Positions 17,286 through 27,269 are shown, numbered from the stretch's first letter. The stretch: DNA of 64,000 nucleotides from an uncultured Cellulosilyticum sp. (GCA_934725855.1 CAKVCL010000003.1:105029-169028); one strand, 5' to 3'. Notes: a model not told the origin generated them from the letters alone. A program made the numbers and translations.

Positions 17286-19091
17286 TTATTTAATAGGTGT
17301 AAGTTTTCCATCATCAGTCAAATTATAAGTTTTACCAGCTAAATATTCATTTTCAGCTTGTGTACTATCATAATAAATGGTAAATCCATTGTCATCTATA
17401 TTAGCAAATGTTGTATCTTCATCTTTTAGTACTGATAAATAAGAATTCCCTGTCACTTCCCACTTACTAGACTTATCTAAAGAAAGTGATATACATTCAG
17501 CTGTCTTATCTTCATTGATAGTACTCTTAAGTCTAGTACTATTTGTAAGATTTACAGCCACAGTACTAATACTATCTGCGATAATATCACCTGATAATTC
17601 TTGACTATCTGCATTCAATGTTAAATGACCACCATTAGACCCCTCTTTACCCCATCGATCTACACCTGCTGTAATTAATCCTTCTGTTCCCTTCAATGTG
17701 GTATTTTTTAGGTTAACAATTGCATCTGTATTAGTTACAAAGAAAATAGGGCCTTCTGTAGCAGTAAGTTTTCCTTCGGTCATATTAAGGACACTCGTTC
17801 CTACACCTGCATCACCAGAAAAGCTTTGATATAACATAACTCCTGCTCTACCTGCTCCTGTTAAATCAGAGTTGTTTAATGTAATACTGTTCTTGCCTTC
17901 AATAACTGCAGCTTGTGCCCCTGTTGATGTGCCCACTACATTATTAGCTGTAATATTACCTGTTGAATAGATGCATGGTGAGCCATCTCCAGCAGTGCTT
18001 AATGTTCCATTTGTGAGTGTAACTATTCCTTCACCTCTATCTGTAGCTAAAGCTGCACAATGTGCACCTGTTGTAGAAATATTAACATCTGTAGCTGTAA
18101 TTGTTCCACCATAGGTGGCATCTAAACCTCTAGATGAGTTAGACTTTGTACTAATGTCTACATTACTTAATGTTACATTACTGCCTTCTTGAGTTGCAAA
18201 AATAGCATTAGCTCCTTCTGCATCTGTTGTAATTTTTGTATCTTTTATAGTAATGCTACTTCCTCCAGTGCAAAGAACTGCGGCATTCAATCCATAGAAG
18301 TCACTTTCTGTGGTATCCGTGCTATCTCCACATTTATTAAGTGTAGCATTTGTTAGTGTTATTGCTGCCCCATTAGTAGCTTTAACAGCTGATTCATTAG
18401 CCTTATCTGCACTGTAAGTTTTTTTATCTACCGTATCAGATTTTGCATCTACACCATAGACAGTAGTTCCTTCTATACTTCCACTAGTTTTACCTTCACC
18501 CTGTCCCATCTTTGTACCCATAATCTCAATTGAAACAATTGTCTGAGTCTTTCCATCCGTACTTGTTTCTATAATTAAACGTACTTGGTCATTAGCTTTA
18601 ATATCTGTATAACTTAATTTATTATCCGATTCTGAATCAGACTTAGTGATCACTACCTTACTACTGAGTGGTAATGTCTGAAGAGTTTCTGACCACATCA
18701 CAACGTTCATGCCATTTTCACCATCTGGTTTTGCTGGAGCTGCATCCGGCTTTTCTCCTTCTGGCTTCTCTGGAGCTGCATCCGGTTTTTCTCCTTCTGG
18801 CTTTGCTGGAGCTGCATCCGGTTTTTCTCCTTCTGCCAAAGATTGTTTACTATTATCCGCTTCATAGAAAGTAAGGCTTGTACTTGTTGCGCTACCTACT
18901 TTAGCAGTTATTTGTTTTTGGTTTTCATTAAGCTCTATATCTTTATTTACTGTTGATTGCTTTTCTGATATCACAGAAGATGTAATTGACTTTGCTTTAG
19001 TAGATTCTGAGTTAGTTGCTGCGCAAACATTAAATGCACTGGTAAGTACCATACTAGATAGCATTATCCGTAGAAATATTTTATTCTTCAT
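17286..19091 (-). CDS. Secreted beta-helix-like protein with proline-rich repeat linker
   Basis: A signal peptide (MKNKIFLRIMLSSMVLTSAF, cleavage near CAA) sets the start at 19091, with AAGGATGGTG upstream; a longer frame begins at 19187. After a short N-domain come three tandem 12-residue repeats of the type GEKPDAAPxKPE. From about residue 215 on the sequence has many short beta-prone segments (TITATDVNISTTGAH, LTNGTLSTAGDGS), the pattern of right-handed parallel beta-helix proteins. Such folds bind or cleave polysaccharide, but no catalytic motif is recognised. No sortase signal or surface-layer domain is seen, so it is probably released or loosely held. Function is unknown. Confidence 0.65.
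   Translation of the reverse strand: MKNKIFLRIMLSSMVLTSAFNVCAATNSESTKAKSITSSVISEKQSTVNKDIELNENQKQITAKVGSATSTSLTFYEADNSKQSLAEGEKPDAAPAKPEGEKPDAAPEKPEGEKPDAAPAKPDGENGMNVVMWSETLQTLPLSSKVVITKSDSESDNKLSYTDIKANDQVRLIIETSTDGKTQTIVSIEIMGTKMGQGEGKTSGSIEGTTVYGVDAKSDTVDKKTYSADKANESAVKATNGAAITLTNATLNKCGDSTDTTESDFYGLNAAVLCTGGSSITIKDTKITTDAEGANAIFATQEGSNVTLSNVDISTKSNSSRGLDATYGGTITATDVNISTTGAHCAALATDRGEGIVTLTNGTLSTAGDGSPCIYSTGNITANNVVGTSTGAQAAVIEGKNSITLNNSDLTGAGRAGVMLYQSFSGDAGVGTSVLNMTEGKLTATEGPIFFVTNTDAIVNLKNTTLKGTEGLITAGVDRWGKEGSNGGHLTLNADSQELSGDIIADSISTVAVNLTNSTRLKSTINEDKTAECISLSLDKSSKWEVTGNSYLSVLKDEDTTFANIDDNGFTIYYDSTQAENEYLAGKTYNLTDDGKLTPIK
18727..18834 (-). repeat. Three tandem 36-bp repeats coding GEKPDAAPxKPE
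   Basis: Units at 18727-18762, 18763-18798 and 18799-18834 share the core CTGGAGCTGCATCCGG and differ at a few positions. The length is a multiple of three, so copy-number change keeps frame. They encode the proline-rich linker of the secreted protein. Confidence 0.9.
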
Positions 19092-19206
19092 TATATTCAC
19101 CATCCTTAAAATTTTTTGATATATACATACTAGTTTACTGGTGTGATACTTTTGTGATGTATATATGTCTATTGACTGAAAAACCATCTCCTACTCATAA
19201 ACTACT

Positions 19207-19252
19207 AAAAAAAGGAAAGATTAAGCCTTACACTTAATCTTTCCTTTTTTTA
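19207..19252 (-). terminator. Terminator after pgcA (bidirectional)
   Basis: The stem AAAGGAAAGATTAAG / CTTAATCTTTCCTTT is flanked by A-run and T-run on its two sides, so it can act in either direction. It follows the phosphoglucomutase gene on the minus strand. Confidence 0.85.
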
Positions 19253-19259
19253 TGTCATC

Positions 19260-20981
19260 TTATTTTACATTTAAAATAACTTTAATTGCCTTTACAAATT
19301 CAGCGCATTTAGCTTCTGAATCTTCTACGCTTGTACCCACTACTGAAGCATAGATTTTAACTTTTGGTTCTGTTCCTGATGGACGGATAACAAACCAGCT
19401 ATTGTCTTCAAGAATGAACTTAAGTACATTTGATTTTGGTAAGAAGATTTCTTCTTCTGTACCTTCAACATTATTTACATGTTTAGAAAGTTTGTAGTCT
19501 TCACTTACTACGATTTTTACCCCATTTACTTCTTTAGGCATATTTTCTCTAAGGTTTGTAATCATAGCAGCGATTTGCTCTTGACCATCTTTACCTTCCA
19601 TTGTGATAGAAATAAGGTTTTCTTTGTAGTAACCATATTTTTCGAATAAGTCACCAAGTGCCTCAGCAAGGTTTTTACCTTTTGTTTTGTAGTAAAGTGC
19701 CATTTCTGTAATAAGGGTTGAAGCAATAACAGCATCTTTATCTCTTACAAAACCACCTGATAAGTAACCATAGCTTTCTTCAAAGCCTAATACGAAGTTA
19801 TTTGAACCTGTTTGTTCAAATTGTTCAATTTTCTCACCAATATATTTAAAGCCTGTTAATACATTCATGATTTGAGCATCGTAAGCTTCAGCTACTCTAG
19901 CAGCCATTTCTGTTGTAACGATTGTTTTAATGAGTGTATCTTTTGTGCTTAATACACCTGTTTCTTTTCTTGCATTAAGCATATAGTCAGAAAGAAGTAC
20001 TCCTACTTGGTTTCCTGTTAATACTTTGTACTGTCCACTTTTTTCTTTTACAATAACACCAATTCTATCACAGTCTGGGTCTGTCCCGAAAATAAGGTCT
20101 GGATTAACTTCTTTAGCCATTTCAACTGCAATATCAAAAACTTGTGGCACTTCTGGATTTGGATATGGAGCTGTTGGAAAGTTACCGTCTGGAAGTTCTT
20201 GTTCTTTTACTACCGTTACATTTGTATAGCCTAATCTCTTAAGCATGGTTCTAACAGGAATATTTCCACTACCATGAATTGGTGTGTAAATAATTTTAAG
20301 TTCTGAAGCATGGTCTTTTACTAATTGTTTATTAACCACAAGTGATTCTACTTTTTCATAGTAAGCGTTGTCCACTGCTTCTCCAATATATACAAGAAGA
20401 CCTTTTTCCATAGCTTCTTCTTTGCTTAAGATTTTAACATCATTGAAAATGTCAATGTTATTGATATACCCAAGAATTTCATTAGCAGCAGTATCTGTTA
20501 CTTGTCCACCATCACTGCCATATACTTTGTAACCATTATATTCTTTTGGATTATGAGATGCAGTTAATACAATACCTGCTTGTGTTCCTAAATGTCTTAC
20601 AGCAAATGATAACATTGGTGTAGGACGTAAACTTTCATATAAATAAACTTTAACGCCATTAGCTGCTAATACTCTAGCTGCTGTTTCAGCAAAAACATCT
20701 GAGAAATTTCTTGAATCATAAGCAATTGCTGTACTTGGATTTTTAAAGTTATTTACAAGATATGTAGCAAGACCCTGAGTCGCTTTACCTACTGTGTAGC
20801 GATTCATTCTATTCGTACCAGCAGCAATTTTACCTCTAAGTCCACCTGTACCAAATTCTAGATTTTTATAAAATCTGTCTTCAATTTCTTTTTTATCTGT
20901 AAGCGCTTTTAACTCTTCTTTGGTTGCCTCATCAACAGCTGGACTTTCTAACCATACTTTGTAGCTTTCTTCAAAATTCAT
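19260..20981 (-). CDS. pgcA: Alpha-phosphoglucomutase / phosphomannomutase family
   Basis: Protein of 573 residues, as usual for PgcA-type enzymes. The active-site phosphoserine loop is LTASHNPKEYNGYKVYG. The metal loop is FGTDPDCDRIG, the sugar-binding loop GFEESYGYLSGG, and the phosphate-binding loop RPSGTEPKVKIY near the C-terminus. It interconverts glucose 1-phosphate and glucose 6-phosphate (some members also act on mannose phosphates), feeding cell-wall polysaccharide and glycolipid synthesis. All four signature loops are intact. It appears to be transcribed alone, with a strong terminator. Confidence 0.93.
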   Translation of the reverse strand: MNFEESYKVWLESPAVDEATKEELKALTDKKEIEDRFYKNLEFGTGGLRGKIAAGTNRMNRYTVGKATQGLATYLVNNFKNPSTAIAYDSRNFSDVFAETAARVLAANGVKVYLYESLRPTPMLSFAVRHLGTQAGIVLTASHNPKEYNGYKVYGSDGGQVTDTAANEILGYINNIDIFNDVKILSKEEAMEKGLLVYIGEAVDNAYYEKVESLVVNKQLVKDHASELKIIYTPIHGSGNIPVRTMLKRLGYTNVTVVKEQELPDGNFPTAPYPNPEVPQVFDIAVEMAKEVNPDLIFGTDPDCDRIGVIVKEKSGQYKVLTGNQVGVLLSDYMLNARKETGVLSTKDTLIKTIVTTEMAARVAEAYDAQIMNVLTGFKYIGEKIEQFEQTGSNNFVLGFEESYGYLSGGFVRDKDAVIASTLITEMALYYKTKGKNLAEALGDLFEKYGYYKENLISITMEGKDGQEQIAAMITNLRENMPKEVNGVKIVVSEDYKLSKHVNNVEGTEEEIFLPKSNVLKFILEDNSWFVIRPSGTEPKVKIYASVVGTSVEDSEAKCAEFVKAIKVILNVK

Positions 20982-21191
20982 TACTTTCCCTCCTATAGTT
21001 ATAAGGATATTTTGATTGTCTTTATTTTAACATTATTTTATTCTTATTACTACTAATCTCATATTAAAATATTTAGCCAGATTATTCAATCTATATGTTT
21101 ATTTTTATCTTCCTACATGCTTTTACATCCAATATATAGCCTTTCTGCCAAAATATGTTTCATATTTTCTATAATCTCCGTTAATTATTTG

Positions 21192-21221
21192 CAAATTAAA
21201 AGAGAGACCTAAAGTCTCTCC
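21192..21221 (-). terminator. Terminator after ispE-gntR
   Basis: The stem GAGAGACTTTAGGTCTCTC (21202-21220) is followed on the minus strand by TTTTAATTTG, directly after the GntR regulator gene. Confidence 0.85.
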
Positions 21222-21224
21222 AAT

Positions 21225-21905
21225 TTATTGATTCTTACTCTTTACCAATCCTGTAATAGAATCACATTGTGTATGAATATGCTTTGAAGCTAAAGCGCTG
21301 GCTGTTTCTTCATCTCTATTTTGAAGCGCTTCTAATATAGCTGTATGTTCTGCCACTACTGTTTCACTATCTTCTGCATTTTTAATATAGGTAATGCGGT
21401 AACGATTCACTTGCTCTTTAAGATTATTAAACATTTGTATGAGTTTATCATTTTGAGTGGCATTGCAAATGATGTCGTGAAACTCTACATCTTTTTCTAT
21501 CATTGTCTCTAAGTCTTTATTCTTAGCTGCATAGCTATATTCTGCTATCGCTAATTGTAGCTTTAGAAATGAGCGATCATCCATGCGTTTACAAGCAAGT
21601 CTTGCTGATAACGCTTCTAAAGCAGCCCGAACTTCTAATACATCCTGAATATCTTTCTCTGTAAATTGAGCAACCTGAGCCCCCTTACGTGGCACCATAA
21701 TTACAAGACCTTCAAGCTCTAACTTTCTAATAGCCTCTCTAATAGGTGTTCTACTTACCCCTAATTTTTCAGCCAATTGCGTTTCCATTAATCGTTCGCC
21801 TGGTTGAAACTCACCTGTGATAATAGCATTTCTAATGGTTTGAAAAACAATGTCTCTTAGTGGAAGATATTCATTGATCTTCATATTGTAAGTATCTTCT
21901 AGCAT
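21225..21905 (-). CDS. GntR-family regulator, FadR/FCD subgroup
   Basis: Protein of 226 residues. The N-terminal winged helix includes AIITGEFQPGERLMETQLAEKLGVSRTPIREAI (read across residues 27-62), the GntR signature. The C-terminal part (about 90-215) is the all-helical FCD domain, with metal-binding Asp/His positions in VEFHDIICNA and VVAEHTAILEAL. The ATG at 21905 lies inside the end of ispE (7-base overlap) and follows AGAGGTG, so the two genes are translationally coupled. FCD regulators usually sense small carboxylates. The ligand and targets are not evident, and coupling to ispE may be only positional. Confidence 0.92.
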   Translation of the reverse strand: MLEDTYNMKINEYLPLRDIVFQTIRNAIITGEFQPGERLMETQLAEKLGVSRTPIREAIRKLELEGLVIMVPRKGAQVAQFTEKDIQDVLEVRAALEALSARLACKRMDDRSFLKLQLAIAEYSYAAKNKDLETMIEKDVEFHDIICNATQNDKLIQMFNNLKEQVNRYRITYIKNAEDSETVVAEHTAILEALQNRDEETASALASKHIHTQCDSITGLVKSKNQ

Positions 21906-22834
21906 CTTTTTACACCTCTTTTCTTTAAACCCTCTCTATATTTCTTGTCATATTTTTTATCTAAATTGTTTGGATTAAAGGTCGTTGTGATATAGACTTC
22001 TCTCATATCATGTTTCATTTTAAAATGCTTACTTGCCTTCTTAGCTGCCTCTTCCGATTCAAAGAGCCCAAACACTGTCGAGCCGCTACCACTCATCATT
22101 GTACCCAGTGCCCCACACCTTACAAATTCTTGTTTAATTTTTTCAATCTCTGGATACATTGAAATCGTTACTTCTTCTAGTACATTTGCCATGTTCTTAG
22201 CGACTTTTTTTACATCCTCTTCACTTAGTGCTTCCATAACAAGCTTCGTATTAGGATGCTTTTTTATATTATGAATGTCTAAATTGCCATAAACAACTGC
22301 TGTAGAGGCACTAAATGGTGGTTTTACTAATACAACATACGTTGTTGGCATAGGAGTAAGAGCTGTCAGCTTCTCCCCAATTCCCTCAGCTAGCATGGTT
22401 CCTCTTGCGATGCAAAAAGGCACATCTGCGCCTAGTTTAAGTCCCATTTCCATTAGTTTTTCCTTTGAAAAATGAGTTTCATATAATCTATTCATCCCTA
22501 CTAAGGTAGCAGCTGCATCTGCACTTCCCCCTGCCAAACCAGCAGCAACAGGAATATGTTTTGTAATTTCAATGGCTACACCACCTGTAATTCCTGTTTC
22601 TTGAAAGAAAAGTTCAGCTGCCTTGTAGGCAATATTCTTTTCATTTGTTGGAAGCCATGAATAATTCGATTTTAATCTAACACCTTGGACTTTAGTCTTG
22701 CGAATATAGATAGTGTCGTAAAGATTGATAGATTGCATGATCATCTCTAAATCATGATATCCATTTTCTCTTTTCCCAACTACATCAAGTGTTAAATTGA
22801 TCTTAGCTCTTCCTTTTAATATAATTGAGTTCAT
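21899..22834 (-). CDS. ispE: 4-diphosphocytidyl-2-C-methyl-D-erythritol kinase
   Basis: Protein of 311 residues of the GHMP kinase family. It starts MNSIILKGRAKINLTLDV, has the ATP-binding GHMP motif IPVAAGLAGGSADAAATL near residue 95, and MMSGSGSTVFGLF near the C-terminus. IspE phosphorylates CDP-methylerythritol in the non-mevalonate isoprenoid pathway, supplying undecaprenyl and quinone precursors. The C-terminal basic tail (KKYREGLKKRGVKRC) is longer than in many relatives. It forms a two-gene unit with the GntR regulator. No other MEP-pathway genes are nearby. Confidence 0.95.
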   Translation of the reverse strand: MNSIILKGRAKINLTLDVVGKRENGYHDLEMIMQSINLYDTIYIRKTKVQGVRLKSNYSWLPTNEKNIAYKAAELFFQETGITGGVAIEITKHIPVAAGLAGGSADAAATLVGMNRLYETHFSKEKLMEMGLKLGADVPFCIARGTMLAEGIGEKLTALTPMPTTYVVLVKPPFSASTAVVYGNLDIHNIKKHPNTKLVMEALSEEDVKKVAKNMANVLEEVTISMYPEIEKIKQEFVRCGALGTMMSGSGSTVFGLFESEEAAKKASKHFKMKHDMREVYITTTFNPNNLDKKYDKKYREGLKKRGVKRC

Positions 22835-22973
22835 TCTCTTGCTCCCTTGACATAACTGACTTATTTTATATCATTATAAACTCACTTAAAATATAAAGTC
22901 AATTGAAATGCATTTCTTGTATACAATATGCAGTAAAAAATTTCAAAAAAATGAATATCTCACATATATGACG

Positions 22974-23013
22974 AATGGACTGATACACATTAGTTTGCGT
23001 GCATCAGTCCATT
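22974..23013. terminator. Hairpin between sipL-like gene and ispE
   Basis: AATGGACTGATACAC pairs with a GTGCATCAGTCCATT arm around a 10-base loop. It follows the stop of the sipL-like gene but lacks a good T-run on the minus strand, so termination strength is uncertain. Confidence 0.5.
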
Positions 23014-23040
23014 CTCTATTTAACCTATTTTTTGTGTATC

Positions 23041-24615
23041 CTAAAAACGTACTTTTTTTAGAATAATAATTTTTTGACCCTCTTTTAAACTATCTGCCAC
23101 ATCAATATCATTTAACTCTTGGATATCTTTTATGGTAGTATTATAACGTTTTGCTAAATTCCAAAGACTATCCCCTTTCTTCACTTGATAAACAGTCATG
23201 CTCGGATAAGCATCCATTTCTTCCTTGGACATATCTTCAAAATCTATTTCTTCAAGGACATTCAACTTGGCCTGTTCATAAACATCTACTTTACAATCAA
23301 GAAGATATTCAAGTACAACTTCTTTCTTTGTTTGTGCATAAACACTAACATCTTTTACTTCTGCCCTTGGGTCTATAATCATCTTATCATTTACTTTACC
23401 AATTTCTATCTCTTGACTAAATGGCACCACATTGATGACATTCATTACTTCACACTTATCTTCATCTTTGCACAGCATCAATATTCTAATTTCTAACATG
23501 CCACTCATTGTTAACATGCCCTCATTATATTCTTTCTCGTCAATATCTGGCTTCATTGACACTGAAAAGATTTCTGCATTCTCACCAAAATCATCCTCTA
23601 AAGCAATGGTTTCCTTTTTAGGAATGGCTTTATGCGTTTTATCTTTTAGATTCATATAATCTAATGATTTTTCTTTCGTATTAATCTTTTTGCCCGGGCA
23701 ATAAACATCTGAAATCGTATCGTATATAGATTTATTATAGTCGCAGTATTTTGCAGTTACTACAAATTCGCATTCAATAATCCTATCTTCTCCATCATAA
23801 TCTGGTGATACTTGCATATATGATGTTTCAACATCAAGGTCACAATCCCAATACATTTCATCCTCGTCTTGAGGATTTTCGATGCTTCCTTCAAATGGTA
23901 CTCTATGTGTAATAATCTGAATGTCATCCTCTTCACCAGCAGCCTTATACAAGGTAATGACTTCAATCATACCATTATATTTAACTTCTGAGTCCGTACG
24001 TTTAACTTGTTCATCTTGAATAGATACTGCTGTCTTCAAAATTTCACCAATACATGGTTTTGAAGCTGCAACTGAAAGTTCTTGTTTAACCATTACTTTA
24101 TCTTCTTTTTCATTACACAAGCTGACAATTTCAATTTTCTCTTCCTTAGTTTCAATAGGGCTGTCTGCTTGAACTTCTGTGATGATCGTTGTATCTTTGC
24201 ATTCCGTTGCAGATACCTCTATACACATGATCGTCTTAATGTTTACTTTACGTTCATTTAAAACATTATAGTTCATATGCTCAATCCTGCAGTTAAAATC
24301 TACCCTTTGGTCATTATTTACGCCCTCTACCACAACAAAGTCTTCCACGGGTATTGAGCTTTTCATTGTATAGATGCACTTTAAGTTGCCTACTGTTCTG
24401 TACAAAATACAAACATTTATCTTACCTCTGTACATGATTCTGTCTTGTGATATATCAATCTGATCAATGCAAACTTCTCCGTCTAATTGCATAACGGATT
24501 GTAAATCTGGCTTTCCATCAGGTACTATTAAATCTCGTTCTTTGATTACCTGAATGCTCTCTCTTTTAGTCATCTCATCTAGTGTAATTGGTTTTTTTAT
24601 CAGTTCCACTGACAT
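23041..24615 (-). CDS. sipL: DUF3794 / LysM protein, SipL-like spore morphogenesis protein
   Basis: Protein of 524 residues from ATG 24615, chosen because TAGGAGGGGGAACGCT precedes it; an ATG at 24645 lacks a ribosome site. It contains three DUF3794-type beta-rich segments (opening IKERDLIVPDGKPDLQSVMQ is typical) and a C-terminal LysM motif, YQVKKGDSLWNLAKRYNTT. This architecture matches SipL of Clostridioides difficile, which binds the coat ATPase SpoIVA through its LysM domain and anchors the coat to the forespore. The following genes yabG and cotS are also sporulation-linked, strengthening the call. Expression is expected in the mother cell; no promoter was assigned. Confidence 0.85.
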   Translation of the reverse strand: MSVELIKKPITLDEMTKRESIQVIKERDLIVPDGKPDLQSVMQLDGEVCIDQIDISQDRIMYRGKINVCILYRTVGNLKCIYTMKSSIPVEDFVVVEGVNNDQRVDFNCRIEHMNYNVLNERKVNIKTIMCIEVSATECKDTTIITEVQADSPIETKEEKIEIVSLCNEKEDKVMVKQELSVAASKPCIGEILKTAVSIQDEQVKRTDSEVKYNGMIEVITLYKAAGEEDDIQIITHRVPFEGSIENPQDEDEMYWDCDLDVETSYMQVSPDYDGEDRIIECEFVVTAKYCDYNKSIYDTISDVYCPGKKINTKEKSLDYMNLKDKTHKAIPKKETIALEDDFGENAEIFSVSMKPDIDEKEYNEGMLTMSGMLEIRILMLCKDEDKCEVMNVINVVPFSQEIEIGKVNDKMIIDPRAEVKDVSVYAQTKKEVVLEYLLDCKVDVYEQAKLNVLEEIDFEDMSKEEMDAYPSMTVYQVKKGDSLWNLAKRYNTTIKDIQELNDIDVADSLKEGQKIIILKKVRF

Positions 24616-24751
24616 AGCGTTCCCCCTCCTATAGCATATATACAAATATATGTATATTCATTTCAATTAATACCTAAAAATGGACTAACCTTATCTAGTC
24701 TTATATATATTCTTATCTTTTGTATATTATGCTTACTTTTATCATCAGTAG

Positions 24752-25738
24752 TTATCTAGATGGTTTGTTTTTGTTAAAGTAGTCTTGCATCTTGTTTTTA
24801 AATTCATAATTACTATCTTTGAATAAAGGCATTGCTAGTTGCCTTTGGATATCTGCTGCAGCTAGTTGTCCTTTATGCTCTTTTTCATTTCTTTCTTCTT
24901 TCTCAATTTTTATTGGTTCTTGTACAATCGGCCCACCCCTTCGGGATTTTCCTAATATTTCATAGCCTCCTATTCCTTTATATTTTGTAATGGTATTCTC
25001 TAATGCCTCATCCACTGTAAGTACCTTATAAAAAGGACAATAAGCTATTCTTTCTACTATAAAGACAGGATCAAGTGCATGAATTAAAATGCGTCCTGGT
25101 GAAGTGGCATAATCGGCTCCAGCAGCTAGAATTTCTTCAAAATAGGACTGACAAGCTCCTGCAAAAATTACAAGGCTATCCATCGTTGGCTTAATGCTTC
25201 TTGCTCTTTTTACAGACTCTATAAAATAGGAGGAATTTCTATATTCACTAACGTCATATATACTCTTGCAATTTTTATTAAGTGCATCATGTCCTGTCAG
25301 AACTAATATATCTGGTGAATACTTTTCAATGAAATATTTTACTTTCTTAGGTTGTTCTGCTTCTGAAACATGCTCTCCAATAGCTGGAATATTAAGTTTT
25401 TTATAATACTTAAGGCAAAGTTGAAGATAAAAAGCGTCCCCATCTATGTGTAATACTGTGCCTGTCTTCTGAAAGCTTGGGCTTTTCCCTTTTTGTAGTT
25501 CCTCTCGTTTTTTTAAGATTTCTTCAATTGTATTATCTATGGTATTCATGATATTGTCTTCTTGAGATGTATATCGCATACCATTTGCAATCTCTAGGTC
25601 AGATAAAGGCGCATCTGCAATAATACGATATGACACACCTTTTAATCGAGCTGCTTGATTAGGCAAAATATATGCTATGCGAAACATAACATCTCTATTG
25701 TAAGATATTCGTACTACATAATCTCCAATAGAAAACAT
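24752..25738 (-). CDS. yabG: Sporulation-specific protease YabG
   Basis: Protein of 328 residues beginning MFSIGDYVVRISYNRDVMFR, the conserved YabG opening. Conserved family blocks include LHIDGDAFYLQLCLKYYKKL, ILVLTGHDA (with the His) and VIFAGACQSYFEEILAAGADYATSPGR (with the likely catalytic Cys; split over residues about 200-226). YabG is a Cys protease that trims coat and cortex-associated proteins, such as SipL-linked coat proteins and pre-pro-CspA in C. difficile. It lies directly upstream of the sipL-like gene on the same strand. Its presence strongly supports an endospore-forming host. Confidence 0.94.
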   Translation of the reverse strand: MFSIGDYVVRISYNRDVMFRIAYILPNQAARLKGVSYRIIADAPLSDLEIANGMRYTSQEDNIMNTIDNTIEEILKKREELQKGKSPSFQKTGTVLHIDGDAFYLQLCLKYYKKLNIPAIGEHVSEAEQPKKVKYFIEKYSPDILVLTGHDALNKNCKSIYDVSEYRNSSYFIESVKRARSIKPTMDSLVIFAGACQSYFEEILAAGADYATSPGRILIHALDPVFIVERIAYCPFYKVLTVDEALENTITKYKGIGGYEILGKSRRGGPIVQEPIKIEKEERNEKEHKGQLAAADIQRQLAMPLFKDSNYEFKNKMQDYFNKNKPSR

Positions 25739-25832
25739 ATCTTCTCCTTCTTCACAAACTTAACTATTTTATATGTATTAGTCGTAAGCTTTTCCTATTC
25801 CAAAACTCCTAATTTTACATGCTAAACATAAT

Positions 25833-25869
25833 AAAAAGAAGCTACTGATTTTAATTCAATAGCTTCTTC
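25833..25869 (-). terminator. Terminator after the PEGA protein gene
   Basis: The stem AAGAAGCTATTGA / TCAGTAGCTTCTT is followed on the minus strand by TTTTATTATG, separating the PEGA gene from yabG. Confidence 0.8.
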
Positions 25870-25907
25870 TTTACTTCCTATACTTTATTATGTTTTAAGA
25901 TTATCTT

Positions 25908-27269
25908 TTATTGTTTTGGAACAAGTGAATATAAGAATACACTTTGATCATTACTACCATCTAAAATAATATTGGTTTTATAGGTATCATACCCTACTTT
26001 TTCTAGTTTGATATCATAAGTTCCATTATCTAAAGTTAACATATAAGGGGTAACCCCTTTTAACTCTCCATCTACATAAACATTAGCCCCTTCTGGCTCT
26101 GAGTTTACTGTAATGGTTCTTCCATTTGCAGAGTACTTATTGGTTTCAATAGAAATTGCTCCATTGCTTTCTGGTTCTGGTGTTTCACTAGGTTCTTCTG
26201 ATTCCTCTGGTAATGGTACCAATGAGAAATTAATTGCAACCGTTTTTGTTTCTAAATTCACATCCTGCAGTAAATCAACTTTTTTGCTCTGACTTTCATA
26301 GCCTTCTGCGCTCACCTCAATTGTGTATTCTCCTTGTGCGAGTTTAATTTCATCTCCAGGCTTATAGATTGTACCACCTATATTAACTGTATAGTTTGAA
26401 ATACGAGGCGCTACATTAATCACAATATTGGTATACGCTATTTCAGCATCTTTTAAAGACATATTATAAATTTCTCCAGAACTCACTTCAAACTCAGGCA
26501 TTGTAATGGTCATATAGCCTTTCATTTTAATGACAATTTTATGTTTCCCTGGAATCATCATGATTGGTTCTTTCACATCTTTGAACATAAGTAGTCTTGA
26601 ATTATCAATTTCTATTTGTCCGTTATTTGTAGGTAAATCAAGCAGATTCAAGCTAGCTGCTACATCTTCTATTGTCACACTCCACACATCCTGATCTAAT
26701 GCTTGTACTGAAATAATATCAAACGGTGTAATAGCTTCAATATTCTTAGGAACACCTTTTACATCTGTTACAATGGTTTCTTCAGAATAATTATAGCTTG
26801 TTCCACTTATACTAATCTGCCTTAACGCCCTATCAACAGTAACCCCACTGATTTTGTTCCAAACTTGTGCTTTAGGCGATTTACTAATAGAGACAATCTT
26901 ATCCTTTTCTTGTTGATAATCTATATCTACAATGTCACCTTCTTTAATTTGACTTATAGGACATGCATTGCCATAAGCATCACTGATTGTGACTCTGTCA
27001 TTTAACGGTTTACTAATTGTCTCTTTATTATATATATCATAACCTATAATATGATTTATGCTAATTTGTTCTACCCTTACAATAAGAGTTTCACTCAAGT
27101 CAATTTCGGGTTCTTCTTCTTTTTCTTCCTGTATCTTGGTATATGTATTCTGATTATCTTGTTTTCCTAGATATGATTGAAGTACTATGAAAAGTACTAT
27201 CATCAGTGTAATGAGTCCGATTACAGAAGCAATAATGATATTTCTTACAAATTCTTTGTTTCTTCTCAC
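25908..27269 (-). CDS. Membrane-anchored PEGA-domain protein
   Basis: Protein of 453 residues. One N-terminal membrane helix (about residues 10-31, IIIASVIGLITLMIVLFIVL) leaves a large extracellular or intermembrane region. This holds beta-rich domains and at least two PEGA-like units; the clearest is ITVNSEPEGANVYVDGELKG followed by VTPYMLTLDNGTYDI at the C-terminus. A Glu/Pro/Ser-rich linker (PEESEEPSETPEPES) precedes the last unit. PEGA domains are associated with surface-layer or envelope-binding proteins. Its place between yabG and cotS-like genes may imply a role in spore or cell envelope, but no catalytic motif is present. Confidence 0.75.
   Translation of the reverse strand: MRRNKEFVRNIIIASVIGLITLMIVLFIVLQSYLGKQDNQNTYTKIQEEKEEEPEIDLSETLIVRVEQISINHIIGYDIYNKETISKPLNDRVTISDAYGNACPISQIKEGDIVDIDYQQEKDKIVSISKSPKAQVWNKISGVTVDRALRQISISGTSYNYSEETIVTDVKGVPKNIEAITPFDIISVQALDQDVWSVTIEDVAASLNLLDLPTNNGQIEIDNSRLLMFKDVKEPIMMIPGKHKIVIKMKGYMTITMPEFEVSSGEIYNMSLKDAEIAYTNIVINVAPRISNYTVNIGGTIYKPGDEIKLAQGEYTIEVSAEGYESQSKKVDLLQDVNLETKTVAINFSLVPLPEESEEPSETPEPESNGAISIETNKYSANGRTITVNSEPEGANVYVDGELKGVTPYMLTLDNGTYDIKLEKVGYDTYKTNIILDGSNDQSVFLYSLVPKQ

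Noticed and set aside
18727..18834. 36-bp repeats as a CRISPR array
   Set aside because: Units are directly adjacent with no spacers and are translated in frame within a secreted protein.
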